Source of the DNA: Linanthus parryae
Lineage: Eukaryota; Streptophyta; Magnoliopsida; Ericales; Polemoniaceae
Length of the DNA stretch: 64,000 bases
Direction: 5' to 3'
Assembly: GCA_023055425.1 (NCBI GenBank)
Contig: JALGPY010000004.1
Span: 56,691,718 to 56,755,717, forward strand
This document shows, piece after piece, positions 45,514 through 56,805 of the stretch. The position numbers and the translations under genes are program-made. Numbering within the stretch: the stretch's first letter is position 1; every line of letters begins with the position of its first letter. The notes beneath the pieces are model-generated. The model was not told the origin of the DNA. It did no database searches and saw only the letters and a list, made by a program, of their open reading frames with translations.

Positions 45514-46734
45514 ATGGCACACAACTCATCGAGTTCACAACATTCCCTACGATCTGTCCTTGAGAAGGACAAGCTCTCTGGAACCAAATTTCTTGATTGG
45601 TACAGAAACTTGAGAATTGTTCTCAAGCAAGAGAAGAAACTCTACGCAATAGAGGAGCATGTTCCAGAAGGTACAGAGAACCAAACACCTGCTGCCCTAA
45701 AGGCGTATCAAAAGCGTGTTGATGACGCTAATGATGCGGCCTGCCTTATGCTATGCACCATGACTTCTGAGCTTCAGAATCAACACGAAAACATGAATGC
45801 TGTCGATATGATCGAGCATCTGAAGCAGCTCTTCCAAGAACAGGCAAGGGTAGAGAGTTATGAGGTCTCTAAGGCACTGTTCAAGTGTCATCTGACAGAA
45901 GGGAACCCGGTGGGACCCCATGTACTCCGAATGATCGGGTACTTGGAGAATCTCGCCAGACTAGGGTTCCCGGTCGGCCAAGAGTTGGCAACCGATCTCG
46001 TGTTGCAATCGTTGCCCGAGAGTTATGGACAGTTCATCATGAACTATAACATGAACGAGATCTTGAAACCACTGCCAGATTTACTCAATATGTTGAGGAC
46101 AGCTGAACAGAGCATCAACAATGGAAAGGGCAAGGCCATTATGATGGTACAGAAAGGAAAGGGCAAAAGGTTTGCCTCTTCCTCCAAGGGCAAAGGCAAG
46201 TCAGTTTCCAAGTCCAAGGAACCTGCCCTTAAGCCTGTTGGTGGCATTGCCAAAGGTGTGACTAAAGGTGAGTGTCACTACTGCAGTCAGCCTGGACACT
46301 GGAGGAGGAACTGCCCAAAATATCTGGAGGACAAGAGGCTTGGAATAATGATTCCACAACCACCAGGTATTTTTGTTGTAGATGTCAATTTAACTGTCTC
46401 TACATCGTGGGTATTAGATACTGGATGTGGATCTCATATTTGTCGAAATATGCAGGATCTAAAGAGAAGTAGAAGATTGGCTAAAGGAGAGGTAGATCTG
46501 CGCGTTGGGAATGGAGCAAAGGTTGCTGCGTTGGCCATAGGCGTGTGCGAGCTATCTCTGACTTCAGGATTAGTTTTACAATTAAATAATTGCTATTTTG
46601 TGCCTGCTATGAGCATAAATATTATTTCTATTTCTTGTTTGGACAAGGATGGTTTTATTATTTCAATAAAGAACAATTGTTGTTCCTTTTATTTTAATAA
46701 TATTCACTATTTTAGTGCGCAATTATTTAGTTGA
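45514..46734 (+). CDS. Copia B gag and protease
   Basis: I start at the ATG of MAHNSSSSQHSLRSVLEKDK because it aligns with the gag start of copia A; an upstream in-frame ATG exists at 45448. The gag core includes KFLDWYRNLRIVLKQEKKLY and EQARVESYEVSKALFKCHL. A Lys/Ser-rich stretch precedes an intact CCHC knuckle (CHYCSQPGHWRRNC). The protease active site WVLDTGCGSHIC and the family C-terminal LRVGNGAKVAALAIGV follow. Gag assembles the particle and the protease matures it. The frame stops at 46732-46734 (TGA), where copia A has a Gly codon, so the polyprotein is cut before integrase. The gag-protease part itself could still be functional. Confidence 0.88.
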   Translation: MAHNSSSSQHSLRSVLEKDKLSGTKFLDWYRNLRIVLKQEKKLYAIEEHVPEGTENQTPAALKAYQKRVDDANDAACLMLCTMTSELQNQHENMNAVDMIEHLKQLFQEQARVESYEVSKALFKCHLTEGNPVGPHVLRMIGYLENLARLGFPVGQELATDLVLQSLPESYGQFIMNYNMNEILKPLPDLLNMLRTAEQSINNGKGKAIMMVQKGKGKRFASSSKGKGKSVSKSKEPALKPVGGIAKGVTKGECHYCSQPGHWRRNCPKYLEDKRLGIMIPQPPGIFVVDVNLTVSTSWVLDTGCGSHICRNMQDLKRSRRLAKGEVDLRVGNGAKVAALAIGVCELSLTSGLVLQLNNCYFVPAMSINIISISCLDKDGFIISIKNNCCSFYFNNIHYFSAQLFS

Positions 46735-46978
46735 CTTTATGTCCTTGATCTAAGCAATCCTGTCTACAACATTAATACCAAGCGGATTAAAATAAATGTT
46801 TTAAATCCTGCTTATTTATGGCACTGTCGTTTAGGCCACATAAATGAGAAACGTGTATCTAGACTCCATACGGATGGATTACTAGACTCATTTGATTTTG
46901 AATCATATGAGACATGTGAGGCTTGTTTATTGGAAAAAATGACAAAGTCCCCTTTCATTAAGAAAGGTGAGAGGACTA
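46735..46978 (+). pseudogene. Copia B pre-integrase block, left of the CACTA insertion
   Basis: The reading continues after the stop: WHCRLGHINEKRVSRLH and YETCEACLLEKMTKSPF, a GAG_pre-integrase domain with its zinc-binding His and Cys residues. It ends at the CTA target duplication (46976-46978) of the inserted CACTA element. Confidence 0.88.
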
Positions 46979-49645
46979 CACTACAACAAATATGACATTT
47001 GTTGACAATTTTTTTGTCGACACACAGTTTTATGTCGATGGTTACGCGATTAATCGACAATATCAGAATTTGTCGATGCACATGATATTTTTTGTCGACC
47101 TTTTAGTTATTATTTTATTCTTGCCAATAATGTGGTCAATATATTGGGAGTATTTATTTCATTTTGACATCTACTTACATAGTGACATATCTTTTTGTCA
47201 ACTCCTGCTTTAAAAAATTAGAGGGTAAATTAAAACAGTTTCCCGCACTCCCAAATTTTAAGGAGGGAATAAAAAATTTATCACATTTTCAAAGAGACAT
47301 TTGGGTGAGACATTTTAATCACATTTGAACATTACCCCACCAACCCATTTTTTTCTCTCAAAAAAAAACCTTACCCCTCTTCTCTTCTCTTCTCCCCACC
47401 GCACATTTCAGAGAGTAGAGAGAGAGAAGAGAGGCAGACGGTAGAAAGAGAGAGAAAGAGAGAGAAGAAGGAGGGAGTGGGTATGCATATCCATCGATGG
47501 TGGTGGGCGGCGATGGCCATGGCGATGAGCGCCGATAAGACAAACCCGACTCCGATTTAGCGAGAGGGCTTCGACCAGGGTTTCTTGGCGACGACGAGAA
47601 TGGTGTAACCAGCGGACGAGTGCTTTCGACGGGCGATGAGGGCGGCGGAGGTCCGGAAGTCTCCATCTTCTCCGTAGATTAAGGCGGTAGCTGGTCTTCT
47701 CCATCGATGGATCTTGCACAGAGGTTGGACTCTATCCTCCCCCCCTATCTCTCTCTCTGGAAACATCTTCAACCTCCGTTCACTAGCTACCATAGAAATT
47801 GAGAGAGTGAGAGAGAGAGATGCGAAAGAGGCATGGGACGATTGTCATCTCCAATGGCCCGTCGTCGTCTCCGGTGCGCCGTCTTCTCGCCTCTCTCTCT
47901 CTCTCTCTGTCTATATGTTCAGATCTGGATGATTGAGTGGCGTTGGAGTTGGTTTCGGTGATGGCTGTGACGCACTGAGGGAAGGAGGACGACGACCCCG
48001 GCTCCGGCGGACAACGATGGCGGTATTGGCGGACCACGGTGGCGGTGTTGGTGGATCCGATTCACCTTCTCCTTCTCTGCTTCTCAATTTCTTCTTTTAT
48101 TCTCCTTTTACATCTTGATTTGTTATTTTTCTGTTACAATACAGGGTATAAGAAGTCAAATGCTGCAGCTAGCTTTGTCAGGTATCCCTTCCCTTCACTG
48201 CTCCACCTCTAGCAATCTCTATTTTCCAGTTGCGACTTCAGTTTTCTTAATTGACTGAGAAAACTTTACGACTTGCGGAGCATGGTGAAGGACTAAGTGT
48301 AAACCACTGTGCAGTTGGGCAGAAGGTTGGCCCTCATTATGATAAGGGGTTCGAATGTTTTAATAATGGTGGCCCGAGGATTGCAACAGTCGTCATGTAC
48401 TTGTAAGATTTCTGTTTATTCATACCTTCTTCTTCGCTCACTTGTATGTCTGCATATCAATACTACACATCTAAACCAGTTGACCCTTTTATAGGAGAAC
48501 AAGACATACTTGTGTGTCTGAGTGACCACATAAGAATAAAGTGTAGATTTTTCTTGAATGTGTGTGTGTGTGTGTTTTGCTACTAATAGAAGTTGGAATT
48601 CGAAACAAGAAATTTGTGAGACTCTCAGTTCCGAGAGAAATGAGGATGAAGAAGAAGAGAGAATATTTGAAGAATGATTTAGGAATTAGGGCTTTTCATT
48701 TCGTTAACTGTAAAATGGAATGGAAAACCTCTTTTACAGGGGGTTGCAACACGGCTTGCAACATTTTGAATAAACGGACAAAATGGACACCCAGTAGTTT
48801 TGCACCCGAGAATTGAAATTGGGGCCTTTTGTTTCCAACATAGTTAGTATAAATAATCTCATAGCATTGAGGTTATTCTTCACCTCCTCCTCCTCTCTGC
48901 CTTCTCTCTGATTCCATCACACACCATCAATCAATATGTCTTCCAAGAGTAGTTCCAGTGTCCTGGCTCTTGAGCTTGACAATATTCCTTCTCTTTGTTA
49001 AACCATACAGCCACAATCTTATGTTTCTTTTTTTTTTATTGTTTGCAGGTTTTAGCGTCGGTTGCATAGGTTCAGAGCATCGAAGGCCGGTGATTCTGCA
49101 CAGTTCATGATATAACACGTTGTAGTTGTTTTAATTCTGGGTACTTGATACCTCTATATAACTGATTTAATTCTGGGCACTTTTACCTCTATAGATGTAA
49201 TAGTTTTTGAACTTTGAAACACAAGCTACTTGTTTCGTGAACTTAATACTGCTTTAATTTGTACGACTCTTTAATTTGTACGACTCTTTTACTCAGCTAA
49301 GGATGCAAAATAGTTATTCTGCAGTAATTATTTTTGTTTGCGATGTAAAAATCCCACTTTTGGATGGTTGATCTTGGATTTGAGCACAGTTGTGCATATA
49401 TGTTTAAGTAGTGTTGGAATTTCGGGTGCATTTCTGCATATATGTAAAAATCTCCATATTTTTTTTTATTTTGTCGTGGTACGGCCGAAAAACATGTGTG
49501 TCGCCATGAAAATATAATCATATCTACTGGTGACAAATATTTTTGTCACTTATCTACATAAACGACTGAATTTATTTGTCGGTAGTTAAACTAGAGACAT
49601 AAACAATTTGTTGTTAGATTTAAACTGTCGACAAAAAATTATGTC

Positions 49646-49681
<36 letters not shown>

Positions 49682-49840
49682 CTGCCGACGTAATTGAGAT
49701 TTGTCGGCCTTAATACTAACGACCGACTTGTAGTGACCATTTTCCGTCAAAAAATTATTTGTCGGTAGAATTTCTACCGACATATTTGGCCTTTCTAGCG
49801 ACAATTTTTTCTGTCAACGGAGGCCGAATTTGTTGTAGTG
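46979..49840. mobile_element. CACTA transposon, non-autonomous (2,862 bp), inserted in copia B
   Basis: It begins CACTACAACAAATATGAC and ends GAATTTGTTGTAGTG, flanked by the 3-bp duplication CTA (46976-46978 and 49841-49843). Subterminal regions carry TGTCGAC/GTCGGTAG-type motifs in both orientations. A run of 35 T lies at 49647-49681. The middle (about 47340-49100) is transcript-like: CT/GA tracts, a GC-rich stretch with short open frames on both strands, and an ATG at 48935 opening a 21-codon Ser-rich frame. I recognise no transposase or captured gene. Excising it restores the integrase frame of copia B. Confidence 0.92.
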
Positions 49841-50688
49841 CTAGCGAGCAATTGGTGCTCATACATACCGATGTGTGTGGGCCATTTGCCACGCCTGCCA
49901 GGGGTGGTTATGTCTACTTCATTACATTTACTGATGATTACAGTAGATATGGATTTGTGTACCTTACGAGGGCAAAATCCAAATCCTTTGAAGTATTCAA
50001 AGAATTAAAGAATGAAGTAGAGAAGCAACTTGGCAAAAGTATCAAGGCTCTACGATCGGATCGTGGAGGAGAATACTTGAGCCAAGAGTTTGACGACTAT
50101 CTTAGAGAGTGTGGGATCGTGTCCCAACTCACTCCACCCGGAACGCCACAATGGAATGGCGTGTCCGAGAGGAGGAATCGAACCCTATTGGATATGGTTC
50201 GATCTTTGATGTGTCAAACCGATCTTCCATTATTATTTTGGGGCTACGCTCTATTAAGTGCAGCTTTCACCATTAACCGTGTTCCATCAAAATCAGTCAT
50301 GAAGACACCATATGAGATATGGAGTGGGAGGCGTCCCACACTGTCGTTCATGAGGATTTGGGGCTGCGATGTCTATGTAAAACGTTTACAATCAGAAAAG
50401 CTAGGGCCTAAATCGGATAAGTGTAAATTTGTGGGGTACCCTAAGGAAACTAAGGGATACTACTTCTACAATCCAACCGAAAACAAAGTGTTTGTTGCTC
50501 GGACCGGCGTGTTTCTAGAAAGAGAGTTTGTCTCGAAAGAAGCAAGTGGGAGGAATGTAGAACTTGAAGAGGTTCAAGAACCACAAATCACTGAACCGAT
50601 TATGGAACATGAACAGGAACCACAAGCAGTTGTGGAGCAACCTGTTCAGGTAACACAAGAGCTTCGTAGATCTAGTAGAGTGCGCTAG
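49841..50688 (+). pseudogene. Copia B integrase
   Basis: The sequence resumes exactly at the duplicated CTA with SEQLVLIHTDVCGPFATP. The integrase core has its DDE residues: HTDVCGPF, LRSDRGGEY and WNGVSERRNR. The C-terminal block GYPKETKGYYFYNPTENKVF is present, then an acidic linker. A TAG at 50686-50688 (a sense codon, CAT, in copia A) separates it from RT. The frame appears to open upstream inside the CACTA element, but those codons are not part of the protein. Confidence 0.88.
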
Positions 50689-52329
50689 GAACCCGAGAGG
50701 TATGGACTTCTCGTGACCGATTCCGGTGACACGATGCTCATAGATGATGAGCCTACTACCTATGAGGAGGCCATGAATGGCGCAGACTCTCAGAAGTGGC
50801 TAGAAGCCATGAGGTCCGAGATGGAATCCATGTATACCAACAAAGTATGGACTTTGGTGGAACCACCCGATGGGGCGCGGCCTATAGGGTGCAAATGGGT
50901 CTTCAAGAAGAAGATCGACATGGATGGTAATGTGATTACCTATAAGGGCCGATTGGTGGCTAAAGGATTCAGACAGATTCATGGTATTGACTATGATGAA
51001 ACCTATTCACCAGTCGCTATGACAAAATCCATCCGAATCCTACTTGCAATTGCAGCATACCACGACTATGAGATTTGGCAGATGAATGTCAAAACAGCAT
51101 TCCTTTATGGGAATCTCCTCGAGGACGTGTATATGATACAGCGGGAGGGTTTTGAGGATCCAAAGCAAGCCAACCAAGTCTGTAAGCTGCAACAATCCAT
51201 TCATGGATTGAAGCAAGCTTCTAGGAGTTGGAATCGACGTTTTGATGAAGTGGTCAAAGAGTTTGGCTTCATCAGAAACGAAGATGAGTCTTGTGTCTAC
51301 AAGAAGGTTAGTGGGAGCTCTGTAGCTTTTCTGGTCTTGTATGTGGATGACATACTACTCATTGGAAACGACGTTCCCATGCTTCAATCTGTTAAAGATT
51401 GGCTAGGGAAGTGTTTCTCAATGAAGGACTTAGGGGAAGCAGCCTATATACTCAGTATAAAGATCTATAGAGATATATCGAAGAGGTTGCTAGGCCTAAG
51501 TCAAAGTACATATATTGACAAGGTGTTGAAACGGTTCAACATGCAAGATTCCAAGAAGGGATTCTTGCCCATGTCACATGGAATCACTCTTTCGAAGAGT
51601 GGTTGTCCTTCCAATGAGATTGAGAAGGAACGCATGAGTAGAATTCCCTATGCCTCGGCCATAGGATCTATCATGTACGCCATGTTATGTACTAGACCAG
51701 ATGTGTCATATGCCTTGAGTATGACAAGCAGATACCAATCCAATCCGGGTGAGAGTCACTGGATTGCAGTCAAGAACATCCTAAAGTACTTGAGAAGAAC
51801 TAAGGATGCCTTCTTGATATTTGGGGGTGAGGAAGAGTTGCGTGTAAGGGGTTACACTGATGCAAGCTTCCAAACCGACAGAGATGACTTTAGATCACAA
51901 TGGGGATATGTGTTTTGCCCGAATGGAGCAGCGGTGAGCTGGAAGAGTTCCAATCAAGAGACGGTAGCTGATTCTACAACAGAGGCTAAGTACATTGCTG
52001 CAAATGGCGCAGCAAAGGAATCTGTTTGGATCAGAAAGTTTGTTTCTGAACTTGGTGTGGTCCCTAGCGTTGCGGATCCAGTCGAGTTGTTCTGCGACAA
52101 CACTGGGGCGATCACGCAATCGAAGGAACCAAGATCGCAGCAGAAGTCCAAGCACGTGCTCAGGAAGTTTCATCTGATTCGAGATATTATCGATAGAGGA
52201 GACGTTCGGATATGCAAGATTCCTACAGATGATAATCTGTCAGACCCGCTTACAAAGCCTCTCACGCAGTGGAAGCATGAAGGGCAAACTAGGAGTATGG
52301 GCATACGAGATGCGCCAGATTGGCTCTAG
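50689..52329 (+). pseudogene. Copia B reverse transcriptase and RNase H
   Basis: The frame is open for over 500 codons from 50713. RT motifs are ARPIGCKWVFKKK, YKGRLVAKGF, motif A as QMNVKTAFLYGN, LKQASRSWNRRFDE, and the YVDDILLIGND box. In motif A the catalytic Asp is Asn (codon 51085-51087), where copia A keeps Asp, so polymerase activity should be lost. RNase H follows: GYTDASFQTDRDD, WGYVFCPNGAAVSWKS, STTEAKYIAA, LFCDNTGAITQSKE and KHVLRKFHLIRDI. It ends at 52329, 14 bases before the 3' LTR. Confidence 0.9.
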
Positions 52330-52343
52330 TGCAAGTGGGAGAC

Positions 52344-53777
52344 TGTTGGAATAGATGCCCTAGAGGCAATCTAGTTTAGTATGAACTTATTTGTGGCTAG
52401 AAATTCATTTATTATTTATTGGATATTTAATATAATGAAATCCTTAGATTTACAATTGTGTTGTTTATCTTAAATATCCCTAGTCCAGTATAATGATTAA
52501 TGGGACAATCATCTATAAACTAGTATGGGGTTGGATTGATATGGAGATATCATGATCCAACACATAGGTGTGCATTAGGGAATGTTGCACTGGATTGACC
52601 CATTTCCGAAAATGCTACATACACGTTATGTCGAGTCACAAGCACTTCTCGCGGTGCAATGGTATTGTCATCCTTAGACTTGAAGTCACTAGATATTCTA
52701 GTTGTGGATTATTGTGATCTTGGTAGCGTTAAACGCTACACCGTAGCTGGGTAGTTATAAAGGCGTGTACTGGATACAATAAGAAGCAAGCTTAGAGATT
52801 GTAGTGGACGTAGATAGAATTTGTCCCTCCCACATAACGGGAGCAAATATCCTAGGCCACTCGAGGGATAGTGCTTATAGAATGTCTGGAAAGACTCAAA
52901 TAAATCAATATGGGATATTGATGTTATTTGCACGAATAAGGCTATTCCCATGGATCGAGAAACTATGGAATTGATATACGAGTGTGACTTGTATGTCTCG
53001 TGTCCAATCCGGATATAGAGACAAAGGGATGAGATAATTACTTGTACAAAAGGTTGTCAAGATGACTATTCTATTAGTTGGTTAGAATGGATGTTTTGCT
53101 AGAAACCGCTCCATATTAGCAAATAGTTGCTACCAACTAAATAGAACCTATGGGGTCACACGTTACATAGAGTAGAACTAGATTTGGGAATTAATTAATT
53201 GGATTAATTAATTATAAGGATCACTTTGCAATTGCCTTGCAAACTTAGTAGGGACTAATTTGCAAGGAAGGGACTAAATCGAATTCTAGTAGGACTAGAA
53301 TAAGTCCTTAGATAGTTGGCAAGGAGTTGTTGGACTATATAAAGGACCCTCCTTCCTTCCTTCCCATATAACTTATGCTCATTATTGAACATAACAAGAG
53401 TGGGAGAGAACAAAAGGAGAGAGAGAGAGCAACAAGCAAAGGAGCCGACCGCCCCTTTGCCCGCCGCCCGTCCCGTCGGCCACAAGGAGGCCGAGACCCT
53501 CCTTTTGGGTCTCGTTTTGCGTTATTCTTCTTCCTCTTCCTCTTCCGGGCTAGCACCAAGGACTTGGGAGATTCTAGGATCAACTCTAGGCGTGGATCAA
53601 CCATAGAGAACGTGACACAATTCGCGTTTGAAGTCATCAAAGGAGAACCCTAAGGTGTGTTATTGATTTCTTACCCTTACCATCGTTATGTCTCTTGACT
53701 TGTGTTCCTTGGAGGGTTTTGCATGGTTTTATGATTGTTTGTGTTTCCGCTGCGCATCCATGAATCAAAACCCAACA
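52344..53777 (+). repeat. 3' LTR of copia B (1,434 bp)
   Basis: It begins TGTTGGAATAGATGCCCTAG after AGTGGGAGAC and ends AACCCAACA, then the duplication TTAAC. A TATA box (CTATATAAAGG) lies near 53335. Confidence 0.93.
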
Positions 53778-53782
53778 TTAAC

Positions 53783-54055
53783 CCCCTCACAATGGTCACT
53801 TCCCCACTATATATAGGATCGTTAGCCCTCCGTTGTGACACGCTGGTTCTACGCTAGTTCTACACGAGTGACATACTGGTTCAACAAGAGTTCTTCTGGA
53901 CTTATCGAAGCTCTGCCATTAAGCTGTCTCTCTCTCTCACTCTCACAGTTACCATCGCTTACCCTCTCCATATACACAACCCTACATCTCTCTTTGTTCT
54001 TATTCTCTACTTGAGGTGCACACTTGGATATCTCTGAAGGATTTCCTTGCGCACA
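53783..54055 (+). repeat. 5' LTR of the gypsy element, right part
   Basis: It carries the TATA box ACTATATATAGG and a CT tract, and ends CTTGCGCACA. The last 200 bases recur at 56243-56440 as the partial 3' LTR. Confidence 0.8.
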
Positions 54056-54058
54056 ATT

Positions 54059-54074
54059 TGGTGAACCCGACGTG
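54059..54074 (+). promoter_or_regulatory. Primer-binding site of the gypsy element
   Basis: TGGTGAACCCGACGTG begins a few bases after the LTR end. I did not assign the tRNA. Confidence 0.7.
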
Positions 54075-54117
54075 AAACACCCACTTTCAGATCTTTAATT
54101 CTTCAAAACATGCAAAA

Positions 54118-55464
54118 ATGTCTTTCGATGGAAACATTCATGACGGTGACCGGTCCCCTTCCAACGAGGAGACCTCAAGGGAAGAAGGACCACTTAACAC
54201 CATTGTTAACACCAATGCGCGTGCTCAAACGGCTACTGGCAATGGACCCTCTCTGGAGGCACTCCAGGCCACAATCCAGAATCAAGCCCAGATTATGCAG
54301 GCTCAGTATACCCAGATCGCCCACATCATGGCGATCCTGGGAAGATTTGCCCAAACCAATGTTCCAGGGGTTTAAGTCCCACCATCGACAATCCATTTGC
54401 CTCCACCAGGGGTAGCGACTACATCCATAGTGCACACGTCTGTCGCCCAATCTTTTCCTTCCAGCGGCCCTGTGCTCCAGACACCGGAGCTCCCGTTGAG
54501 TTCTCCCCTAATGACGACAGGAAACCCTACTCCATACTCTGCATTTCCTTTCCATGCAAATGTTGCCCTAGGGAGCCATGCGCCCCCACCTACACCTCCC
54601 TATGATCTAAGCATGCCCTACATCCCGGGCTTTGCAACTTTGGAACAACGAATAGACAACATCATCGCGAACCAGAGCTTCGCAAATACCGTCATCCCGA
54701 AGGTTGATAGCGCGCCTCCCATTCCGCGAGACATTTACTTGGTGCCCAAACCTGTCGGGTACAAGGCACCCAAGTGGGAGAAATTCGATGAAGTCAGTGG
54801 GAATGCGCACGAACGCGTGATGCGATTCATTAACATGATAGGCCCACATGTAGTTAACACCAGACTGTTGATGCGTGAATTTCCTAAGTCTCTAGGGGTT
54901 GTCGCATACAAGTGGTACAGGACCTTGGAAGCAGGATCCATCAAGACGTGGAAAGACATGGTGAAGAAGTTCTACACCAAATTCTTCCAAGTAGAATAAA
55001 AGGTCACCACCATCCACCTCTCCTGCATGTACCAGAGGCATGAAGAAGAGGGAGTCGTTTTCATCAAAAAATTCAGGGCCAAGGCCTTGGAGTGCGTCGA
55101 CGATGTCTTAGAAAGCCGACTGGTGGAAATATGCCTTCGGCGCATGAGTGATGAGTATAAAGGTATCCTAATCAATTTGAATATTCCTACTTTTTAAAGA
55201 TTTATTGAAAGAACTAGGAATGTTGTTCCCTTGGTGGAAAATATGAAGAAGAGGAACGTCCATGACCTCGCACCTGACGAGTCTGGCTTCATGATCGGAA
55301 AATTCAACTACAAACGAGGGCGAGATATTGACGTGCATACAGTGTCATCTTCCCTCAAGCAGCAGCGATCCACACCAAAGGAGACGCCACCCTTACCGTG
55401 CTCAATTGACGACGCCATAACCCTCTGCAAAAATGGCGGAAGGACGGAATTTTGTCTGCGCTAG
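54118..55464 (+). pseudogene. Ty3/gypsy gag, interrupted
   Basis: It starts MSFDGNIHDGDRSPSNEETS. A Gln-rich segment (ALQATIQNQAQIMQAQYTQI) ends at a stop at 54373. The second frame (54397-54999) holds a Pro-rich linker and the gag core WEKFDEVSGNAHERVMRFIN and AYKWYRTLEAGSIKTWKDM, stopping at 54997. The next block (MYQRHEEEGVVFIKKFRAKA) continues in the same frame to a stop at 55195. A further part up to 55464 (NYKRGRDIDVH) is in another frame. At least three stops and one frameshift make it inactive. Confidence 0.82.
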
Positions 55465-56255
55465 AGAATAGGCCAACAGGGGAGCAGCTGCGAGACCCCA
55501 GGTGGTGCGAATGCCACGGACAGGTCATGCACCCTACAAGAGAGTGCAAAAAGATCAGGTGGTTTATGGATAGGCAAATCAAGGAAGGGCGGCTAGTCGT
55601 TGATAAGCCGTCCAAAGACGTACGTGACAATCCCTTGCTGTCTCATGCACAGGAGCCCAAGGGGAAGGAAGTAGCCATGATTACGATCGTGGGCGTTGAG
55701 GAGGTCGCAGATGTAGAGGCCCCGGTGGTTACGGAAATCCATGACGATAGGGGCTACGGCATCGACACCGAAGATTCACGCGCTGAGCAGATGAATAACT
55801 ATTCCAAGATCGCTAAGTTCTTCGATGAGATGAATTTCTCGATCGGCTGCAGGCACGAGATGATAAAAGCGATCTTAAGAGTGGCCAGGGATTATGGGGT
55901 AGAATTGGTCATCTATAATGGGAAATTTGTTAGGGCCGCGCGATTAAGCGGTCTGGTCATGACGTTCGACGAGTCGAACAAGAGGACCGGCGCCAATCAT
56001 CATAGACCACTGTACGTAACGGCCTCTATCAATAACGTTGAGTTTAAGAGGGCCTTTTTCGATGGTGGAGCCGCGGTGAATGTAATTTCACTACGAACCT
56101 TGCAGCTAGCAGGAATCCCTCAAAGCAAAATTGTTAAGAAACCATCACCATTGGGGGGCTTCGGAAGCGACTCTAGAATGACAGTAGGCTGGATTCGATT
56201 AGGGATCCAGATTGGTCAGATCAGGTGTACTGCCTCACTAGTTCTACACGAGTGA
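55452..56255 (+). pseudogene. Ty3/gypsy gag knuckle region and protease, fused to LTR by deletion
   Basis: The frame opens with CECHGQVMHPTRECKKIRWF, a gag knuckle-like block. An acidic linker follows, and then a retropepsin: FFDGGAAVNVISLRTLQLAG with the D-G-G active site of this lineage, and a LGGFGSDSRMTVGWIRLG flank. It ends SLVLHE only because a deletion joins it to LTR sequence. RT, RNase H and integrase that should follow are gone. Confidence 0.82.
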
Positions 56256-56440
56256 CAGACTGGTTCAACAAGAGTTCTTCAGGACTTAACGAAGCTCTAC
56301 CATTAAGCTGTTCTCTCTCTCTCTCTCTCACAGTTTCCATCGCTTACCCTCTCCCTACACACAACCCTACATCTCTCTGTGTTCTTTTCCCTACTTGAGG
56401 TGCACACTTGGATATCTCCGAAAGATTTCATTGCGCACAA
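56243..56440 (+). repeat. Partial 3' LTR of the gypsy element
   Basis: CTAGTTCTACACGAGTGACA through TTGCGCACAA matches 53855-54055 with scattered differences. The upstream two thirds of the LTR are missing, removed with the pol genes. Confidence 0.85.
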
Positions 56441-56805
56441 TAGGTTAGTGAGAACCACAAGCTGTAACAGAGAAATGGAAGTGTTTGTGCTTGAGATCTA
56501 GGGCTTAAATTTTGATTAATAAGAAGTCTGCTTGAAATCCTTCAGGGATTAGATCCCTCAGGTAAAGACGTAGGTCATTGAGGACTGTACTCTGGAAAAT
56601 CCTTGTGTCTATTTCTCTTACATGTCTGTTTCTAGATTGCTCAAGTTATCTGCTCAAAATAAGCTTTTCTATTCGAAACCTTGAAAGGCATTTCAAGGCC
56701 TTGAAAACTATCAACAGACTTTTCTACTATTGGTTTTCATTCCTAAGACTTGAAACTCATTTCAAGGCCTTGAAATACTTCTTGATTATTGATTAAGATG
56801 TAGAG
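56441..56805 (+). other. SIRE-like leader with palindromes
   Basis: The SIRE-like sequence resumes here with GGTTAGTGAGAACC. It contains two exact copies of TTTCAAGGCCTTGAAA (56691-56706 and 56760-56775). No clear primer-binding site was found, and the gag start is missing or unrecognisable. Confidence 0.6.

Larger units (their letters stand above)
42413..53777 (+). mobile_element. Ty1/copia element B, with a CACTA element inserted in its pol
   Basis: LTRs of 1.43 kb (42413-43837, 52344-53777) are bounded by the perfect target duplication TTAAC (42408-42412 and 53778-53782). A tRNA-Met-type primer-binding site follows the 5' LTR. Gag-protease is one open frame of about 400 codons. The pre-integrase region is split by a 2.86-kb CACTA element, and integrase, RT and RNase H are nearly open. 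Without the insert it is about 8.5 kb. It is better preserved than copia A, but it carries two stops and a changed catalytic RT residue. Confidence 0.93.
42006..56440 (+). mobile_element. Internally deleted Ty3/gypsy element (gag and protease), with copia B nested in its 5' LTR
   Basis: The 5' LTR is 42006-42412 plus 53783-54055, and the primer-binding site TGGTGAACCCGACGTG follows. Gag and a DGGAA-type protease are present. At about 56232-56245 the protease runs directly into a partial 3' LTR (matching 53855-54055), so RT, RNase H, integrase and most of the 3' LTR are missing. The flanking SIRE sequence resumes after GCGCACAA. AGGT at both edges may be the target duplication, but the LTR termini are not canonical and limits are good to a few bases only. 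Confidence 0.7.

Noticed and set aside
47358..48118. Arg/Pro/Ser-rich frames on both strands inside the CACTA element
   Set aside because: Overlapping antisense frames over a GC-rich, CT/GA-tract region with no domain; kept only as possible captured sequence.
49759..49840. Apparent N-terminal extension of copia B integrase
   Set aside because: These codons belong to the end of the inserted CACTA element; the integrase sequence resumes at the duplicated CTA.
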